A stretch of 64,000 bases of DNA from Crateriforma conspicua (GTDB lineage: Bacteria; Planctomycetota; Planctomycetia; Pirellulales; Pirellulaceae): contig NZ_CP036319.1 of NCBI RefSeq assembly GCF_007752935.1, forward strand, positions 2,604,001 through 2,668,000. The letters run 5' to 3'. Below, one piece after another: positions 10,701 through 25,700 of the stretch. The notes under the pieces were generated by a model. The model saw only the letters and a program-made list of their open reading frames with translations, searched no databases and was not told where the DNA came from. The first letter of the stretch is position 1; each line of letters opens with the position of its first letter. The translations under genes and the position numbers were made by a program.

Positions 10701-13700
10701 CGTGGTGGTTGCAACCAGTGTGTCCGCCGCCGTGATCGCGTTGTCGTCATCGACGTCTTCGTACAAGTGAACGGTGACGCCCGAAAGTCCTACCGCGTCA
10801 CCGAGTTGTGAATCGCCGTTGACGTCTTCGACGATATTCCCTTCGATCCGATAGGCATCGTCGACGTCGATGGTCATCGTGTTCGGCGTGGGATCAGTGT
10901 TCACGCCACCGTCAAAGACGCCGCCGTCATCGCTGACTTGGAACGTGAAGCTGTCGTAGGCCGTTCCGGTTTGGCCCGCGATCGCCGTGAACATCAAACG
11001 ACCAGTGGTGATTTGTGCACGGCTGACCGAATCAGACGCCGAGAGTTCTTCGCCCGCGTCGTAATCGCCGTCGGCGTTAGCGTCGAGGTACAGAGTGCCC
11101 ACGCCGGTGGTGGAGTTGATGATCAGGTTGGCGAACGTGTCCGCGTCGATGTCGCTGTATCCGAAATCGCCCAACGTGAAGGTGTAATCTTGGTCGCGCA
11201 GCGTGGCCACCGTGTTATCGGTCCCCGACGGAGCGTCGTTGACTTCGGTGACGGTGATCCTGGCAACAGCGGCCTGGTCGCTGAAAGCGGTGCTGCCGCC
11301 CGTTGTGCTGGCGTTGACTTTGGTGCCCGGCGTCGAGCCGTCGGTTTGATCCCAAGCGACAAAGGTGAAGTTGCCTTGTTCGGCAGCGACACCGTCGGGG
11401 ACAAAGCGAACGTGATCGGTGTCACGCAACACCAACGCACTGGTGGACGACACCGTGCCGACGTCGGTCCAGTTGGTGCCACCGTCGGTCGAGAATTCCC
11501 AGTGACCGTTGCTGGCCGTGATCGCACGAATCGCGATGCCTTCGGATGCACCGGCGTCGGTGTCGGTGATTCCGAATCCCGCGTTGCTGGAGAGAATGGA
11601 CGCGACGGTTTGGCCGGCGTTGTTGGTGGCGTCTTCGTTGATTGACGTCAGCGTGTAGAGGTAAGTGTCATCCAGCACGGGCGTGTCGTTGACTGCGGCG
11701 ATGGTCAAGTCCGCGGTTTCGGTGGCGCTGGAAAACGCGGTCGTTCCGCCGTTCGTACTGGCGTCTTGCAGTGAACCGTTGCTGCCGAGCGTGCGGTCCC
11801 AGGCTCGGAAGGTGATCGCGTCGCTGATCGTGCCGTTGAAGTCCGCATCGGCTTCGAAATAGATTCGCGTGTTACTGTTGGCGTTCAGCACTCTCGCCGA
11901 AGCGTCGCTGACGCTGCCTAGCGTGTTCCAGGTGCCGCCGTTGTTGGTCGAATACCACCAAGTCCCGTTGGTCGTGTCGGCGGCGGTGATCGCAACGCCG
12001 GTTTGAGACGAATCGTCGACGTCGGTCACGTTGCCACCGAGGCTGACAAGGTCGGTGATGACGGTGCCCACCTCGCCCGATGGAGCGCCCGCGTCTTCAG
12101 TTTGCGCGGTCAAAGTCAGAATGGCGCTGTTGTCCAAAACGGGTGCGTCATTGACATCCGTGACGGTGATCAACGCCGATTCCGTCGAATTGCTAAACGC
12201 AGAATTGCCGCCGGTGGAGCTGATATTGTGGTAGGTTCCGGCCGTGCCGGCGGTTTGATCCCAGCCACGGAAGCCGAAGTTGGCCAGCGTGCCGTTTTCA
12301 CCGTCGGGATTGAATCGAACAAGATCCGTGGAACGCAACAACAACGCGTTGGAGTTGCTGACACTGCCAACATCGGTCCAAATGGTGCCGCCGTCGGTGG
12401 AGTATTCCCACGTTCCGTTGCCTGGGTTGGAAACGATGATTGCGATGCCCTCGGGATCGCCATCGACGTCGGTCAAGATGTCTTGGCCGGAAGAAGCCAA
12501 GAATGACGCAACAGTTTGCCCAGCATTGTCGACAGCGTCTTCGTCGATCGTATTCAGCGACGTTGAGAAACTGAAATCCAACTCCGGTGCGTCGTTGACC
12601 GGTGTGATCGTCTGGTCTGCGCGTTCGACCGCACTCGAAAATGCGGTGGTCCCACCGACGAGCGTTGCATCTTCCAGCAATCCGTTCGTGCCCACGGTAC
12701 GATCCCATGCGCGAAAACGAATGGCATCGGTGATCGTGCCGTTGAAGTCAGCATCGGATTGGAAATAGATTCGCGTGTCGGCGTTCGCCTCCAAAACCCG
12801 TGCCGATGAATCACTCACGGTTCCCAGTGCGTTCCAGTTGGTTCCTCCATCAGTTGTGAACCACCAAGTTCCGTTGTTTGTGTCGGCGCTGACCAGCGCG
12901 ATACCGGTTTCGGCATTGTTGTCGACATCGCCCACGTTGCCACCAAGAGAAACCAGGTCGGTGACGAGCGTCCCGACCGCTCCCACCGGCGCGCCGGCGT
13001 CTTCGGTTTGAGTCGTCAGTGTCAACGCGGATGAATTATCCAGGGTGGGAGCGTCATTGACATGGGTTACCGTGATTGAAGCCGATTCGATCGCTGTACT
13101 GAACGCGGTTGTTCCCCCATTGGTGGTCGTGTCGACCTTCGTGCCCTCGGTTCCGGATGTCTGATCCCAAGCACGGAATTCGAAGGTCTGCGTGATTCCG
13201 TTGTCGCCATCGGGCTGGAATCGGACTAAGTCGGTACTGCGCAGGAGCAACGCCGAGCTTTCGGAGACGGTTCCAACGGCCGACCAGTTCGTTCCTCCAT
13301 CGGTCGAATACTGCCACTGTCCATTGCCGTTGATGCGAGCCGTGATTGCGATGCCCTCCGGATCTCCATCGACGTCGCTGATCGGGTCGCCGCCCGTACC
13401 GGTTGCCAACAAGTCGGCAACGGTCATTCCGCCGTTGTTGATTTGATCTTCGGTGATCGACGTGACGGTCGGCGTGCCGCTGTTGTCCAGTTCCGGTGCG
13501 TCGTTGATCCCGGTGATGTTCACGACGGTGTAAGCCGTGCCGGTTTGCTCGCCACCGGTGCCTTGTTGGGTGCCAAAGTTGTCGTCGTCAAACTCCCAGT
13601 TCAGTTGCACGCTGGCCGGCGGTGCATCGCTGGTGTTTTCGTACGTGATCGACTGCAGGACTTCGTTCAGTTTGGCCGCGTCCAAGTTGAAATTGAATCG

Positions 13701-16700
13701 CAGTCGGAGTTCCCCAGCTGAGTTCTGTTCGACGGTACCGATCGTTTCGCCGTTCAGGACAACGCTTCCGCTTTCGGTCAATGCGGCCAGGTTGCCACTA
13801 CCGCCGAACACATCGTCCCCGCTGGCTCCACCGTTTCGCGAAAGCCGTAATTCGGTGTTGTCGTAGTTGTCCAGTCCCGCGGCAATCTCGTCATCGAACA
13901 GCGTCAGGTCGCCGTCCAGAACCACGGCGGATCCGCCTTCAGTGAAGCCGACCGTGCCGACGTGGCCATTGATTTGCTGGATCGAAACGTTGTCAATGCG
14001 ACCGTCGACGTTGTTGGTATCGTCGGACAACCCGGCGGTGTCCGATGTGTCGGTGAAGGTGATCGTTGATGCGACGGAATCGGCGGTGAACGTGTACTCG
14101 TATCGAACGTACGTGTTGCCATCAATGTCGGTGACAATGTGCGAAGTCGTCAGCAGATTGCTGTCGCCGTCGACGGTGACTTGCATGGATTGATTCTTCA
14201 GATCCGAACCGTCGCGATAATCGAATGTCAACCGATAAGTCTGGCCGGCTTCGGTGGCGATCGTTTGCGAGGCCGTGTGCGGACCCACGGCGTTGCCCCC
14301 ACCAAAGTTCATTTCGCCACCGATGTAGGCGACTGCTCCGGACGTCGACCACCCGCTCAAGTCGGTGTCGAATGTCCCGTTGCTGATCAATTCCGGCCCG
14401 ATGAATTCGGGGGCATCGTTGACACCGGTGATCGTGATGACCGATTGCGTGCCGACAACCGTCGTGTCGTTGACGCCGTCTTGTTCGAATTCGGTGACCG
14501 ATTCCAACGTCACGGTGCGGGTGGTCCCCGTGGGCGCTTCGCTGGTGTTCTGATAGGCGCTGTTGTTGATCATGGCCGCGGCGGTGCCAGAACCAATGCC
14601 GAAGTCACGCGAGATTGTCAGGGTTGCAACGCCCGCGTTCACACTGACGCTGTAGCTGAACCCGGAGGTGTCAGTGGTCCCTTCGTTGCCGTCGACCAGT
14701 TCAATGTATTCGCTGTTGATGCGATACTGCTCATGAGCGCCATCGGTGATTCCGGCGATCGAAATTTCGAACGATCCGATGGTGTCGCTAAGCTCGACGG
14801 CGTCGATGGTGGTTCCCGAAAAGACGCTGACGCTCGCGCCGCCTTCGGTGAACGTTGGGTTGATCGCGGTGGTTGAAACGATGGGTGCGTCGTCGACCGC
14901 GTGGACTTTGATGACCAGGTTTTCCGTCGCCGAATCATCATCGCCGTCGTTGACCACAAAGGTCATCGTGCGATCGGCCGTATCCGGATCGTGGCTGTTG
15001 TTGTCGAAGGTGATTTCGTTGAGTGCGGTTTGGTAATCCGCAAACGTCACGCTGTCGGGCGTGTCGCTGGTCAGCGTCAATGTGATCGAACCGTCCGCCG
15101 AAAGGTTGCCGGTGGGGATGCCGGCCACCGAGATTCCGAGCGCGTTGATGGCACCTTCGTTGACGTTCAGGATGTCGCCGATCTTGCCGTTGGTCAGTGT
15201 GACCGTGACGGATTCAGCGTGGGTGTCGTCGATGTCGGTGATCGCAAAGTCGTCATCGATGATCGCAATCGGGCCGGCGTCTTCGGTGAACACCGTGGTG
15301 CCCTGCTGAGTCGTGACACTGAAATCGCTGATGTTCAGTTGATTGCTGGTGCCGGTGTAATTGGCCAGGACCAGCGGCGCGATGTAGGCGGTGCCGTGAC
15401 GGAACTGCGTTTGGCTGGTCGCGCCGGTATCGTTGGCACCTCCGATCACGATGGAGTAATCGCCGCCGGTTTCGTCGATCGGTCCGTTGGACAACAAGGG
15501 GTATTGGTACGTTCCGCCCGTCGGCGACATGTTTCGAACGGCTTCACCCGCCAAAATGGTCGGTCCGGACCAAACTTCTCGCAGCGTGATGACGCCGGTC
15601 ACGTGATCGATCGCGCCGGCATCCCATAAGTTCGTTTCAACGTTGCGGGTGTAGGTGTAGTCGGCGTAAGTTTCACCAAGGCTATTGGTGTAGCCGTACC
15701 AAGCGAATGAGCGGTTGCTCAGAGTACCGCCCTCGTACCAACCGGTTGCGTCGGTTAGCACGATTTCAGTCGCCCCCGCGACAAGGTCGACGGCAAGAGT
15801 TGTATCAGCTGCCCCCGCGTAGTGGCCGGTATGTTGAGACGTGATTTGATTGCCGTCGATGTCGTAGCTGTAGAAGCCCAGGTAGTGCGTTTCGCCCGCG
15901 TCATAGTTGCCGCCCACGCCATCGCCCGACCATGCGGTCACCGACAACTCGTACGTCTGGTCCGAATCGATCGCAATCATGTTGGTCGATTCGAGTGTCG
16001 CTTTGCCGATCACCGAGGTCGTCGTGTTGCCACCGAACTCGCCGATCATTTCGTCAAAGCCGGTCGAGATCGTTGCCGCATCGTTTTGCGGCGTGACGTC
16101 AAAGGTCAAAGTGTTGGCAACCGGATCGGTGTCGCTGCCGGAGTTGGCCGTGCCGCCGTCGTCTTGGGCGCGGAACGTGAAGCTGGCGTAGCCGGTGCCG
16201 TTTTCATCAGCGATTGGTTCGTAGGTCAGCAGCCCGCTGTTGATGTCGCTGAAATGAACGAAGTTGCCCGCACCCAATGCCGAACCGCTGTAAAGCAGCG
16301 TGCCGCTGCCGGGCAGCGTGTCGATGTGAACAAATTCGAGCGTGTCGCCATCGATGTCGCTGAAACCGAAGTCGGCCAGCGTGAACGTGTGCGTGGCGTC
16401 CTCGTTGATCGTGATCGTGTTGTCGCTGCCGCTGGGGGCGTCGTTGATGTTGGTGATGTTGACTTGGACGGTGCCCAGCGTTTGATCGGTGCCGCCGCCG
16501 TTTCCGGTGTTGCCGTTGTCGTTGGCGACGACGGTGATCGTGTCGGCGCCCGTGCCTTCGGTGTGCGTGATGCCATGTTGGTACTGAACACGACTGCTGC
16601 TGGTGAGGTAAGTGTTCAAGTCGGCTCGCGTGCCCGACAGCGTCATCGTGTCGCTGTTGTTGCCGGTCACGGTCACCCCGCCCGCGTCGGATGCGAACAA

Positions 16701-19700
16701 CAATCCGCCGGTCGCGGTTGACAGTTTGATCGTCAGTGTCTCACCGTTGTCACCGTCCGCATCGCGAAGGTCGAAACCGGTGAAGACGAAGTCCGACAGC
16801 GTGTCTTCCAAAATGGTGAAGTTGGCTGGCAGCGTGCCGTTGTTATACGGATCATCGTTCAAGCCCACGACGGTGATCGTCGATGCCGTGTTGATCGTTC
16901 CGGTGTCGGATCCGCCGTTGGCGCCGCCACCGTCGTCGGTGATCGTCGTCAGCGTGACGGTGCGTGATCCGTTGGTAACGACTTCGCTGGTGTTGTTGTA
17001 GGACAGGTTGTCCAACAACGCATTGGCATCGGCGACGGTGAAACCGCCTGTCTTGCTGATCGTGACCGTTGCGGTGGTCCCCGACACCGTGACGTCGACG
17101 TCGTAACTGCGATTGCTGGTCGTTTCGCTGTTCAGATGCGTCAATTCGATGGACTGGCTGTCGATGACGAGGATTTCATCCGCACCGTTTTCCAGGTCAG
17201 ACACAGTCAATTCGATCGAGTTGACTTGGTCGCTGCCTTCGACGGTGCTGACCGACGTGCTGCTGAAGATTCCCACGCCGCCGGCGTTTTCAGTGAACGT
17301 CGGATCGTCGGCGGTGATGGTGGCGACCGGTGCGTCGTTGACCAGCGTCATGTCCATCGTGCGGCTGATCGTGTTGCTGGTTCCGCCGTCGCCATCGGTG
17401 ACGGTCATTTCGATCGTGCGTTGATTGGCCAGCGGTGTATCGCTGAGGTTGCGGAAGGAAACTTGGCGTGCGACGGCCTCGACCGCGGTGGCGTCGGCGT
17501 CGTGGTTGAACGTGATCACCAACGCGGCGGCGCCGTTACCGCCGGTGAACGTTCCGACTTCGGTCGCACCGCTGCCGGAGTCGTAGTAAACCCGGTTGCT
17601 GGCGGTGGTGACGTTGTTGCCGGCTTGGATGAAGATGCGATCGGACGATTGTGCGTTGGTGACGATGTCAGTCGTCAATGTGCCGCCAAAGAAGTCATCG
17701 CTGTCACCGTCGGTGATCGTCAGCGTGTTCTCGATATACGTTCCGGATCCGTTTTCGGTATAAGCATCGCCGCCGCCCGCCGCCGTGATGACCGGGGCGT
17801 TGTTGGCGACGCCGACGTTGATGCTGGCCGATCGTACGAGACTGGTTCCGCCGTCACCGTCGGTCATGCGAGATTCGATGTGCCGAACGGTTTCGGTTGC
17901 GGAAATCGTGTCGACGTTTTCGTAGGTGATGGCTCGAACGAGAGCGGTGGCGGCCGTCGCATCGGCGTTGGCATTTAGCGTAATGACCAACGCAGAACCC
18001 GATGTTCCACCTGTGAAGGAACCGATCGTCGTGCCTTCGTAGGTGATGTTGCTTCCCGAGACACCGATCTGTCCGGAACCGGTGCCTTGGTTCTGCACCG
18101 CTAAGACGTCTTCGGCGGAGTCGCCGCCGGAGACGATGTCGATGGTTAGCGTTCCAGTATCGAAGTCACTGCTGTCATCGTCGGAAACGACCGCAGCGGT
18201 GCTTTGGTCGATGATGACCGGGCCTTCGCCTTCGGTGTAGTTGTAGGCGTCGCCGTGCAGGTTGTTGATCTCCGGACGATCAACCACGGCGGTGACGGTG
18301 ATCGCGCGAGCAGCGGCCAGCGAGTCAGCTTCGCCATCGTTGACAACGAACTGCACCGTTCGAGTCGTCTCGTCGGGGTTCTGGCTGCTGTTGTTGTACG
18401 CGACCGAACGCAGTGCGGCCTGGTATTCGGCGACGGTCGCGGTTCCTGTCAGCGTCAAGACGCCGGTGCCGGAATCGTACGAACCGGTGATTCCGTTTTG
18501 GTCCGTGAAAACGAGGCTGTCTTCGGTGGAACTGAATCCGCCTGTGATCGATACGGTTGCCGATTCCAAATCGGTGTCGTCGGCATCGCTGAGCGCCAAC
18601 GTATCGGTGATCGTGACATCCCCGTCGTCTTCGGTGTAGTCCAGCGCGGTGCCTTCGACGGACGATGCGACTGGGGCATCATTCACCGCCGTCATGGTGA
18701 TGTTGAATCGGCCGCTGCTGGTGGTGCCTTCGCCATCATCGACCGTGAAGTCGAAGTAATCGCTGTGGTTTTCGCTTCCGTAGTGGCTGTAGCTCAAACG
18801 GCCTGACGTGATGTCTTGTTGAGTGAACGTGTCGTTGGTGAACAACCCCAGGCCATCGAGAGTCAAACTTCCGTAATAGGGATAGTCTGTCAGGGTGTAA
18901 ACGATTTGATTGGGCGTGTCGCTCGTATCGACATCCGTCGTTTCCAGCATCGCATCGGTGATGTAGCCGCCTGAACCTTCGGCAAAAGTGGCACCTGTAT
19001 TGGTCGAGACAACTTGTTCGTCGTTGACGCTGGTGGTGTTGATCGTCACCGTATCGTTTGCGGTGCTGAACGCGGTGGCGCCGCCTCGGGTGGTCACGTC
19101 AACCGATGTGCCCGCCGTTCCGGTTGTTTGATCCCAGGCGTAGTAGTCCAGCGTCATCGTGCCGCCGTTTTCGGTGTCGGGTGTGAACCGGATCAGGTCG
19201 GTGGTACGCAAGAGCAACGCGTTGTTGGCGTCCAATGCTGGCATCACGGTCCAAATGCCGCCACCGTTGGTGCTGTATTCCAACACGCCTCCATCGCCGC
19301 TGCCCGCATAGACCGCGATGCCTTCCACCGCACCCGGGTCCACATCACTGACGCTGGATTGCAGAACCGAGGAAACGGGTGCGTTGAACGCGGACGCATC
19401 TTCGGTGGTGTTGTAAACCGGACCCCATGCCGTCATCACCGGTGCATCGTTGACGTTGGTGATGTCGATGTTGACGTTGCCCAGGCCGACGTTGCCTCCA
19501 CCACCGCTGCCTGTGTTGCCGTTGTCGTTGATCACCACGTACAGAATGTCCGCGTCATCACCGGTTAGATTGGCGGTGGGATGCAAGTAGGTCAGGATCG
19601 TCGTGTTGTCCAAGTAGGTGTTTAGGTCCGCCAACGTTCCGGTCAATTCGATCGCGTCGCTGCCGTTGCCCGTGATCGTGATTCCGGCCATCGCGGCGGC

Positions 19701-22700
19701 GGTGATTTCGCCGTTGGCATCGGTGCTCAGTTTCAACGTCAGGTTGCCGCCGCCGTGATCGACATCGCTCAGGTCAATCGATGAGAGATCCAACTGGCTG
19801 GCGACGTCTTCGGTGACCGTGATGTCGGTCGGCAGCGAACCGGCGTTGGTCGGATCGTCGTTGACCGAAGACACCGTGATGTTGGCCGTGTCCGTGGCAT
19901 CGCTGAAGGCGGTCGTGCCGCCGTAGCTGGACGTGTCGACTTTGTTTCCGGCCGATCCAGTCGTTTGATCCCAGGCGGCGAAGACAAACGATGCGTTCTC
20001 GCCATTTTCGCCGTCAGGAACAAACCGCAGGCTGTCGGTCGAACGAAGCAGCAGCGATTCGGTCAGCGACACGGTGCCGACATCGGTCCAACCGGATCCG
20101 GTGTTGTATTGCCATTTGCCGTACGTGCTGCTGGACGAGAAGATCGCGATGCCTTCCGGATCGCCATCGGCATCGGTAATTCGGTCACCTCCATCGCTGG
20201 CGATGATTTCCGCGACCGTGTTGCCGCTATTGTTGGTGTCGTCCTCGGTGATCCCGGTCAACTGAAAGAACGCGGCGTTGTCCAGCACCGGCGCATCGTT
20301 GATCGGCGTGACCGTGAGGGCGACAGTGTCGGTCGCTTCGGCTGCGCCAAGAACGTTTGCGAGCGAAGCGATGTCGGATTGCGTCAGGGCACGGTCGTAG
20401 ACACGCACGTCGTCCATCGTTCCGTTGAAGTCATATCCGTCGACAGCAAGCCCGCCAATACGCGTCACTGCGCCGGTGTAATTGATGGATGTGCCGATCG
20501 TTTTCGTGGCAACCAATTCGCCGTCCAAGTACAGCGAAGCGGTGTCGGCAAGGTCATCGAACGTGAACGAAACGTGACGCCACCCGGTGCCGGCAACCGT
20601 GCCGTCGAAAGTCACCGATTGTGGGTCCGTGCCGTCGTGAAAGAAACCGACCATTTGTCCGGACGCATTGTCCAAACGCAGTCCCATGTTCGAACCAATT
20701 TGAACCACGGTCGCACCCTGCGTATCGGCCGCGGTCAGGTTCACCCAAGCCGCGATGGTGACGTTGGCGGGTTGCGTCAACAGATTGCTGACTTCGACAC
20801 GTTGTCCATCGCCGTTGAGCGACAGCACGTCTCCGTAGTCCGCATCGGTGGTGACCGTTGCACCGATCAGCGATCCGTTGTTGGTTCCGACCGGTCCGGA
20901 ATCGTTGGCCGGATCGGCCGAGTCGAACTGAAACAACGCTTCCAAATTCGCGTCGATATTCAGTTGATAAACTTGCTCGTCCTGCGACGTGATTGTCAGC
21001 GTGTCGCCACCGCTGAAATCTGCGGTCGGATCGTATCGCAACCCTTCCAACGCCGCGTTGATGGCTTCCAGAGTGCCAGTCACGGTCACCGTCGCCGTGC
21101 CATCGCCTCCACCGACAACCGTCAACCCGTCGGTTTGCGAAAGAGTGAGTGTGCCGTCATCGACCGACAGCGTCACCCGCATGCTTTCGCCCACGTCGTC
21201 GTGCAACACGATCGCATTTCCGTTGGCCTCGTTGAACGTCAACGAGGAGTCTTCATTCAGAATTTGTCCAGCGGGAACCACATTGCTGGGCGATTCATCG
21301 GGAACGTTGTCGACTTCGACGGTGACCATCTGCGACGAAGAGTGCCCCGCCGCGTCGGTGGTTTGAACTGTCAAGTCATACGTAGGTGATTCTTCGTGAT
21401 CCAGATAGCCGACGCCGGTGAAGCTGATCTCGCCCGTCGCGTTGTCGATCGCAAAACGTCCGCCCGCGTCATCGGTCAGCGTGAACGTGTAGGCGGAAAG
21501 GACTTCGCTGGCGTCCCATTCGACGATCAACGCGTTATTCGATCCTGCCGCGTCGTCTGCCCAGGTCCCGTCGGCGAGCATCCGCACATAGTCTTCGCCG
21601 ACGGCCTCGGTCTGCGAGAAGGCGGGTGCGAAGTATCCGTTGCTTGGCGATCCGGCATCCCCGCCGGTCCAGAACTGATCATTCGATTCTGTCGTTCCCT
21701 CCAACCAGTTCCAGTTGCCATCATTGTTTGCGTCGCTGGCCCCCAACCAGATTTGTTTGCCGCTGTCGATTGCAAACTGGCGGATCAGTTCGTTCTCATA
21801 AGCACTGCCGATCGTCACCATTTGACCGCTGACGCCGTTGAGCATTGCGGAGGTGGCGGTCGCCAGATGCGTGTTGAAGTCGTCATTCGTATCGACAAAC
21901 CGATAAAACTTTCCGGTGCCCGCGTTGTACGAAAGCGTGCTGTCGTTTTGCAGAATCACCGAGACCGCTTCGGGGACTTCCACCACGCGAACGTCACCGA
22001 TGCCTGCTCCAAACGCTCCGGCGGTAAACGATTCGAAACGCAGGTCGGTCGAAGTCGAATCGGCGGTGAAGGTCAGTGAAAGTGATTGCGGCAAGAGATT
22101 CGACAACGACCAACCAGTGCCCTCGGTGATCACGAAGTCTTCGGAGACGCCACCGGCACTGGCACGAAAATCAATGTGGTCCGCACCACCGCTGAAGTTC
22201 CCCGCGGCGCTGAAAATGACCTGGTATTGCTTGCCGATTTCGGTCGTCAACGTCTGCACGATCACGCCTTCGGTGTCGCCATTGAGTTCGACCGACCGAC
22301 CGCCCAGTTCCGTCGGTCCAACGATCGAACCCAGCAAGTCAACGTTGCCGCTTTCCACCGTCCAACCGCCAATGGATTGACCGGTGGTGTAGCGGGTGTA
22401 GGAACCAGGATCGGGGGCATCCATAAACAAGCCGTCGTTGACGAGATCCACGGCGACATCAGGATCGGTCGCGGTCACGTGACCCGCGGATGTTCCACCC
22501 GTGGCGTTCTCCGCGATGTGCAGGCCGTTTTGAACATTGCCTTCAATGAAGCCAGGCTCGGTCGCATGACCAATCGAAAGTGTGTAACCGTTGACGATGT
22601 CGACGACTTCGTTGGATCCGTTGAAATCCATCTGCCAATTGGCCAGCAAACCGATCGCGGCGGCTTCGGGGGCCGTCACATCCAATTTGTGTTGATAGCT

Positions 22701-25700
22701 GTGCGAGATTTCTTCGATCGATCGAACGTGATCCCAAACACGAACGTCATGGAACACACCAGAAAATGATTCCGTCGCGTCAAAGCTGCCACCCGTGCTG
22801 TCTTGGTCTTGCCCCAAAACGAATGCACCTCCGCCGTTGGTTTGGGCTTGGGTGGGTGTGCTAACGATCTCAACCAGTTCGCCGTCGACATAGAAACGAA
22901 GGTCGCCATTAGGTGCGTCCCATGAGAAACCGACGCTGTGGAATTCGCCATCGAACAGTTCGGCGTAGGTACCGGTCGACTTAAAACCCGTCCAATTCAA
23001 TGTCCCGTCCGCTTCCACACCGAAGAACGAACCGGATCCGCCAGATTGCCGTGAGTAGAAAGTTGAGATGGTGTCAGGCGTTTGCAGATCGCTGACTTGG
23101 AACTCCATCGTGATGGCTTCCAACGCGTCCCAGTACGGCACACCGCTAACTGCATCAATCAGGTAAGCATCATTTCCGCCATCGGTGTTCAGAGCGATAC
23201 CGCCGGACAAATCGGTTGGGGCGACTTCCGATTCGTCCACATCGTTGATCGCGATCGTGAATGCTTCGTCGTACGTGCCACCATCGTTGTCGGTGACGCG
23301 AACGGTGACGGTGTGAGTCGCGTTCGTTTCGTAGTCCAGTTTTGTCGCATCGGCGACGGTGATCTGGCCGCTGTCGGAATCGATCGTAAAGGCACCAGCG
23401 ACCGTTTGAGACTGAATCATGTACGTCAGGGCTTCGGTAGCATCCAAGACCGCATCGGCGTCCCATTCGATGACATAGTTGTGATCAGATCCGGTGCTGG
23501 GGGCGTCGTACCAAAGGGCATTACTGGAATCCAGTCGGAGTGCGTCCTCGGTCCCACCGAGATTGTTAGGTTGACTGGCATCGGCCCAGTGGGAGTATGC
23601 TTCGGTCGCATATCCGGTTTCTGCACCGTGCCAAAACTGGTCCGCCTCCAACCCGTTCTCGATCCAACGCCATTCTCCCTCGACGGTCGCATCGGTACCG
23701 CCCAGCCAAACACTGCCGCCACTGGTTTGCGTGTTCGCAAGATTGGTTATGAATTGATTTTCGGCTGCCGAACGAATCACAGCAAGTTGCCCGTTGACTG
23801 TGTTTAATGCAGTCGACTGAGCGTTGGTCTGTGACACACCCCAATCAAAAGCACCAGCGACCACTTGGTAGAACTTTCCCGTCTCGGCGTTGTATCGTAG
23901 ATCGCTATCCGACGCCAACAACGCGCTGATTAATGCCTCGCGTTCCAGGTCGGTGCCGGTCACCGATCCGATGACATCCCCGGTCGAGGCATCTTCGTCA
24001 ACACTGAGATTCAGCGTTGGAGAGGACTGCGTGAACGAGTCGCTGTCGACGCTCTTGAGCGTCAAGTTGTTTCCGCTGACCGTGTCGGTCACCACACCGC
24101 CGGTGGACAACTCATTGAATTGCCAGTTGGCGAGCAAGCCCGTTTCGTCGTACGGCAAGTTGCTTCGGTAACTGGAAGCGATGGCGGCATCCGTCCGGAC
24201 TTCGTTGAAGATCCGAATGTCATGAAGCGTGCCACGGAAGATTTGTGCCGGTGCGTACCCACCGTCGACAGCATCCTGTTCCTGCCCAAAGACGAGCGTC
24301 CCGCCGGTGTCAATGGACAGTCCGGTCGCAACGCCGGATGCGGTTGATTTCTGATCGCCATCGATCAGTAAAGCCGCATTGCCGGTGGCACTGTCCCAGG
24401 TCACCGCGAGACTGTGTTCCAGGCCATCCGACAACGACGTCATGTCAAAGCCGGAGAACGCGTAGTTGTTTCCGCCGATATGAAGCTGAAACGCCGTGCC
24501 GCTGACCAAGCCAGCCAAAGCGTTGAAGTCTCCGCTGGTCGCATACGAAAAGAACGTGAATTGATTGCCAATCGACGTCGAATTGAACTGCATCTCCAAC
24601 GTCAACGCGGTCAGTCCGCCCAGAATCGCGTCACCGTCGTCGGCAATGAAATACGCATCGTTTCCGCCATCGTGGTTGATGCTGACTCCACCATTGGTCG
24701 TCGAGGTGATGGCCAAGTCCGAAGGTGCCTCCGGGACGTATTCATACGAACCGATGTCGGCGGAAGCATCGCGAGTCTCACCACGGATGTCTTCGGTTGG
24801 GGGCGTTCCACCACCGGCATCATGCGCGGCGCTGCTATCCGTGATGCTGTGGTAGTACTGACCCGAGGCGGCATCAAGCGTCAATGCGGAAAGAACCGGA
24901 TCGGTTCCTAGAACGCCGCCGTTGTCTTCGATCAGGTTGTTGGTGTTGGTGGCCAGTGTTCCGTTGACATCGGCTCCACCAAACGCGGAAACGTTGTCCG
25001 CGATGATTGAGTTGGTCACGTTGACCGTGCCCGCAATGACCTGAATCCCGCCACCGTTTCCACTGGTCGCTTCGTTGGCCGCGATGGTGGAGTAGTCGAC
25101 GTTCAACGTGCCCGAATTAACACGAATGGCTCCGCCGTCGTACGTTGACGTGTTTCCGCTCATCGTGACATTGGTCAACGTCGTGACACCGCCGTCCACG
25201 TTCAACGCACCACCGTCGCTGGCCGCGTTGTTGATCAAAGAAACTTGTGTCAACGTCGTCGTGCCGGTGCTGTAGATTGCTCCGCCTGCTTGATTGATTG
25301 CGGTGTTGTCCTGGAACACGACGTTGGTCGCCTCCAGTGTGCCTTCGTTGAAGACGGCTCCCGCTTCGTAGACGTCACCTTCTCCGCCGGTCACCGTCAA
25401 ATCGCTGAGCGTGAGCGAGTTGGATGACGCGACATGGAAGACCCGATCGGCCATCCCCGAGGCGTCGATGATCGTGTCGCCCGCACCGCTGCCGGTGATC
25501 GTGATGTCCGACAGAATGTCCAGGTCACCGGTCGCTGCGAACTGTTCGGTATCACCGGTGACATCCATTGAATACGTGCCCGATCCAAGCACAATCGTGT
25601 CAGCACCGTCGGTGTTGTTGGCTGCGATAATCGCTTCGCGAAGCGAGATGAATCCGTCCACGCCTTTGTCGGCATACAACGCCGATAGGCTGCTGGTGTC

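Noticed and set aside
19965-21389. 474-codon plus-strand frame, and many other long plus-strand frames inside 1734-27212
   Set aside because: They are antisense to the giant gene, whose domains are plain on the minus strand. The long open antisense frames follow from GC-rich codon bias, and their products show no family pattern.
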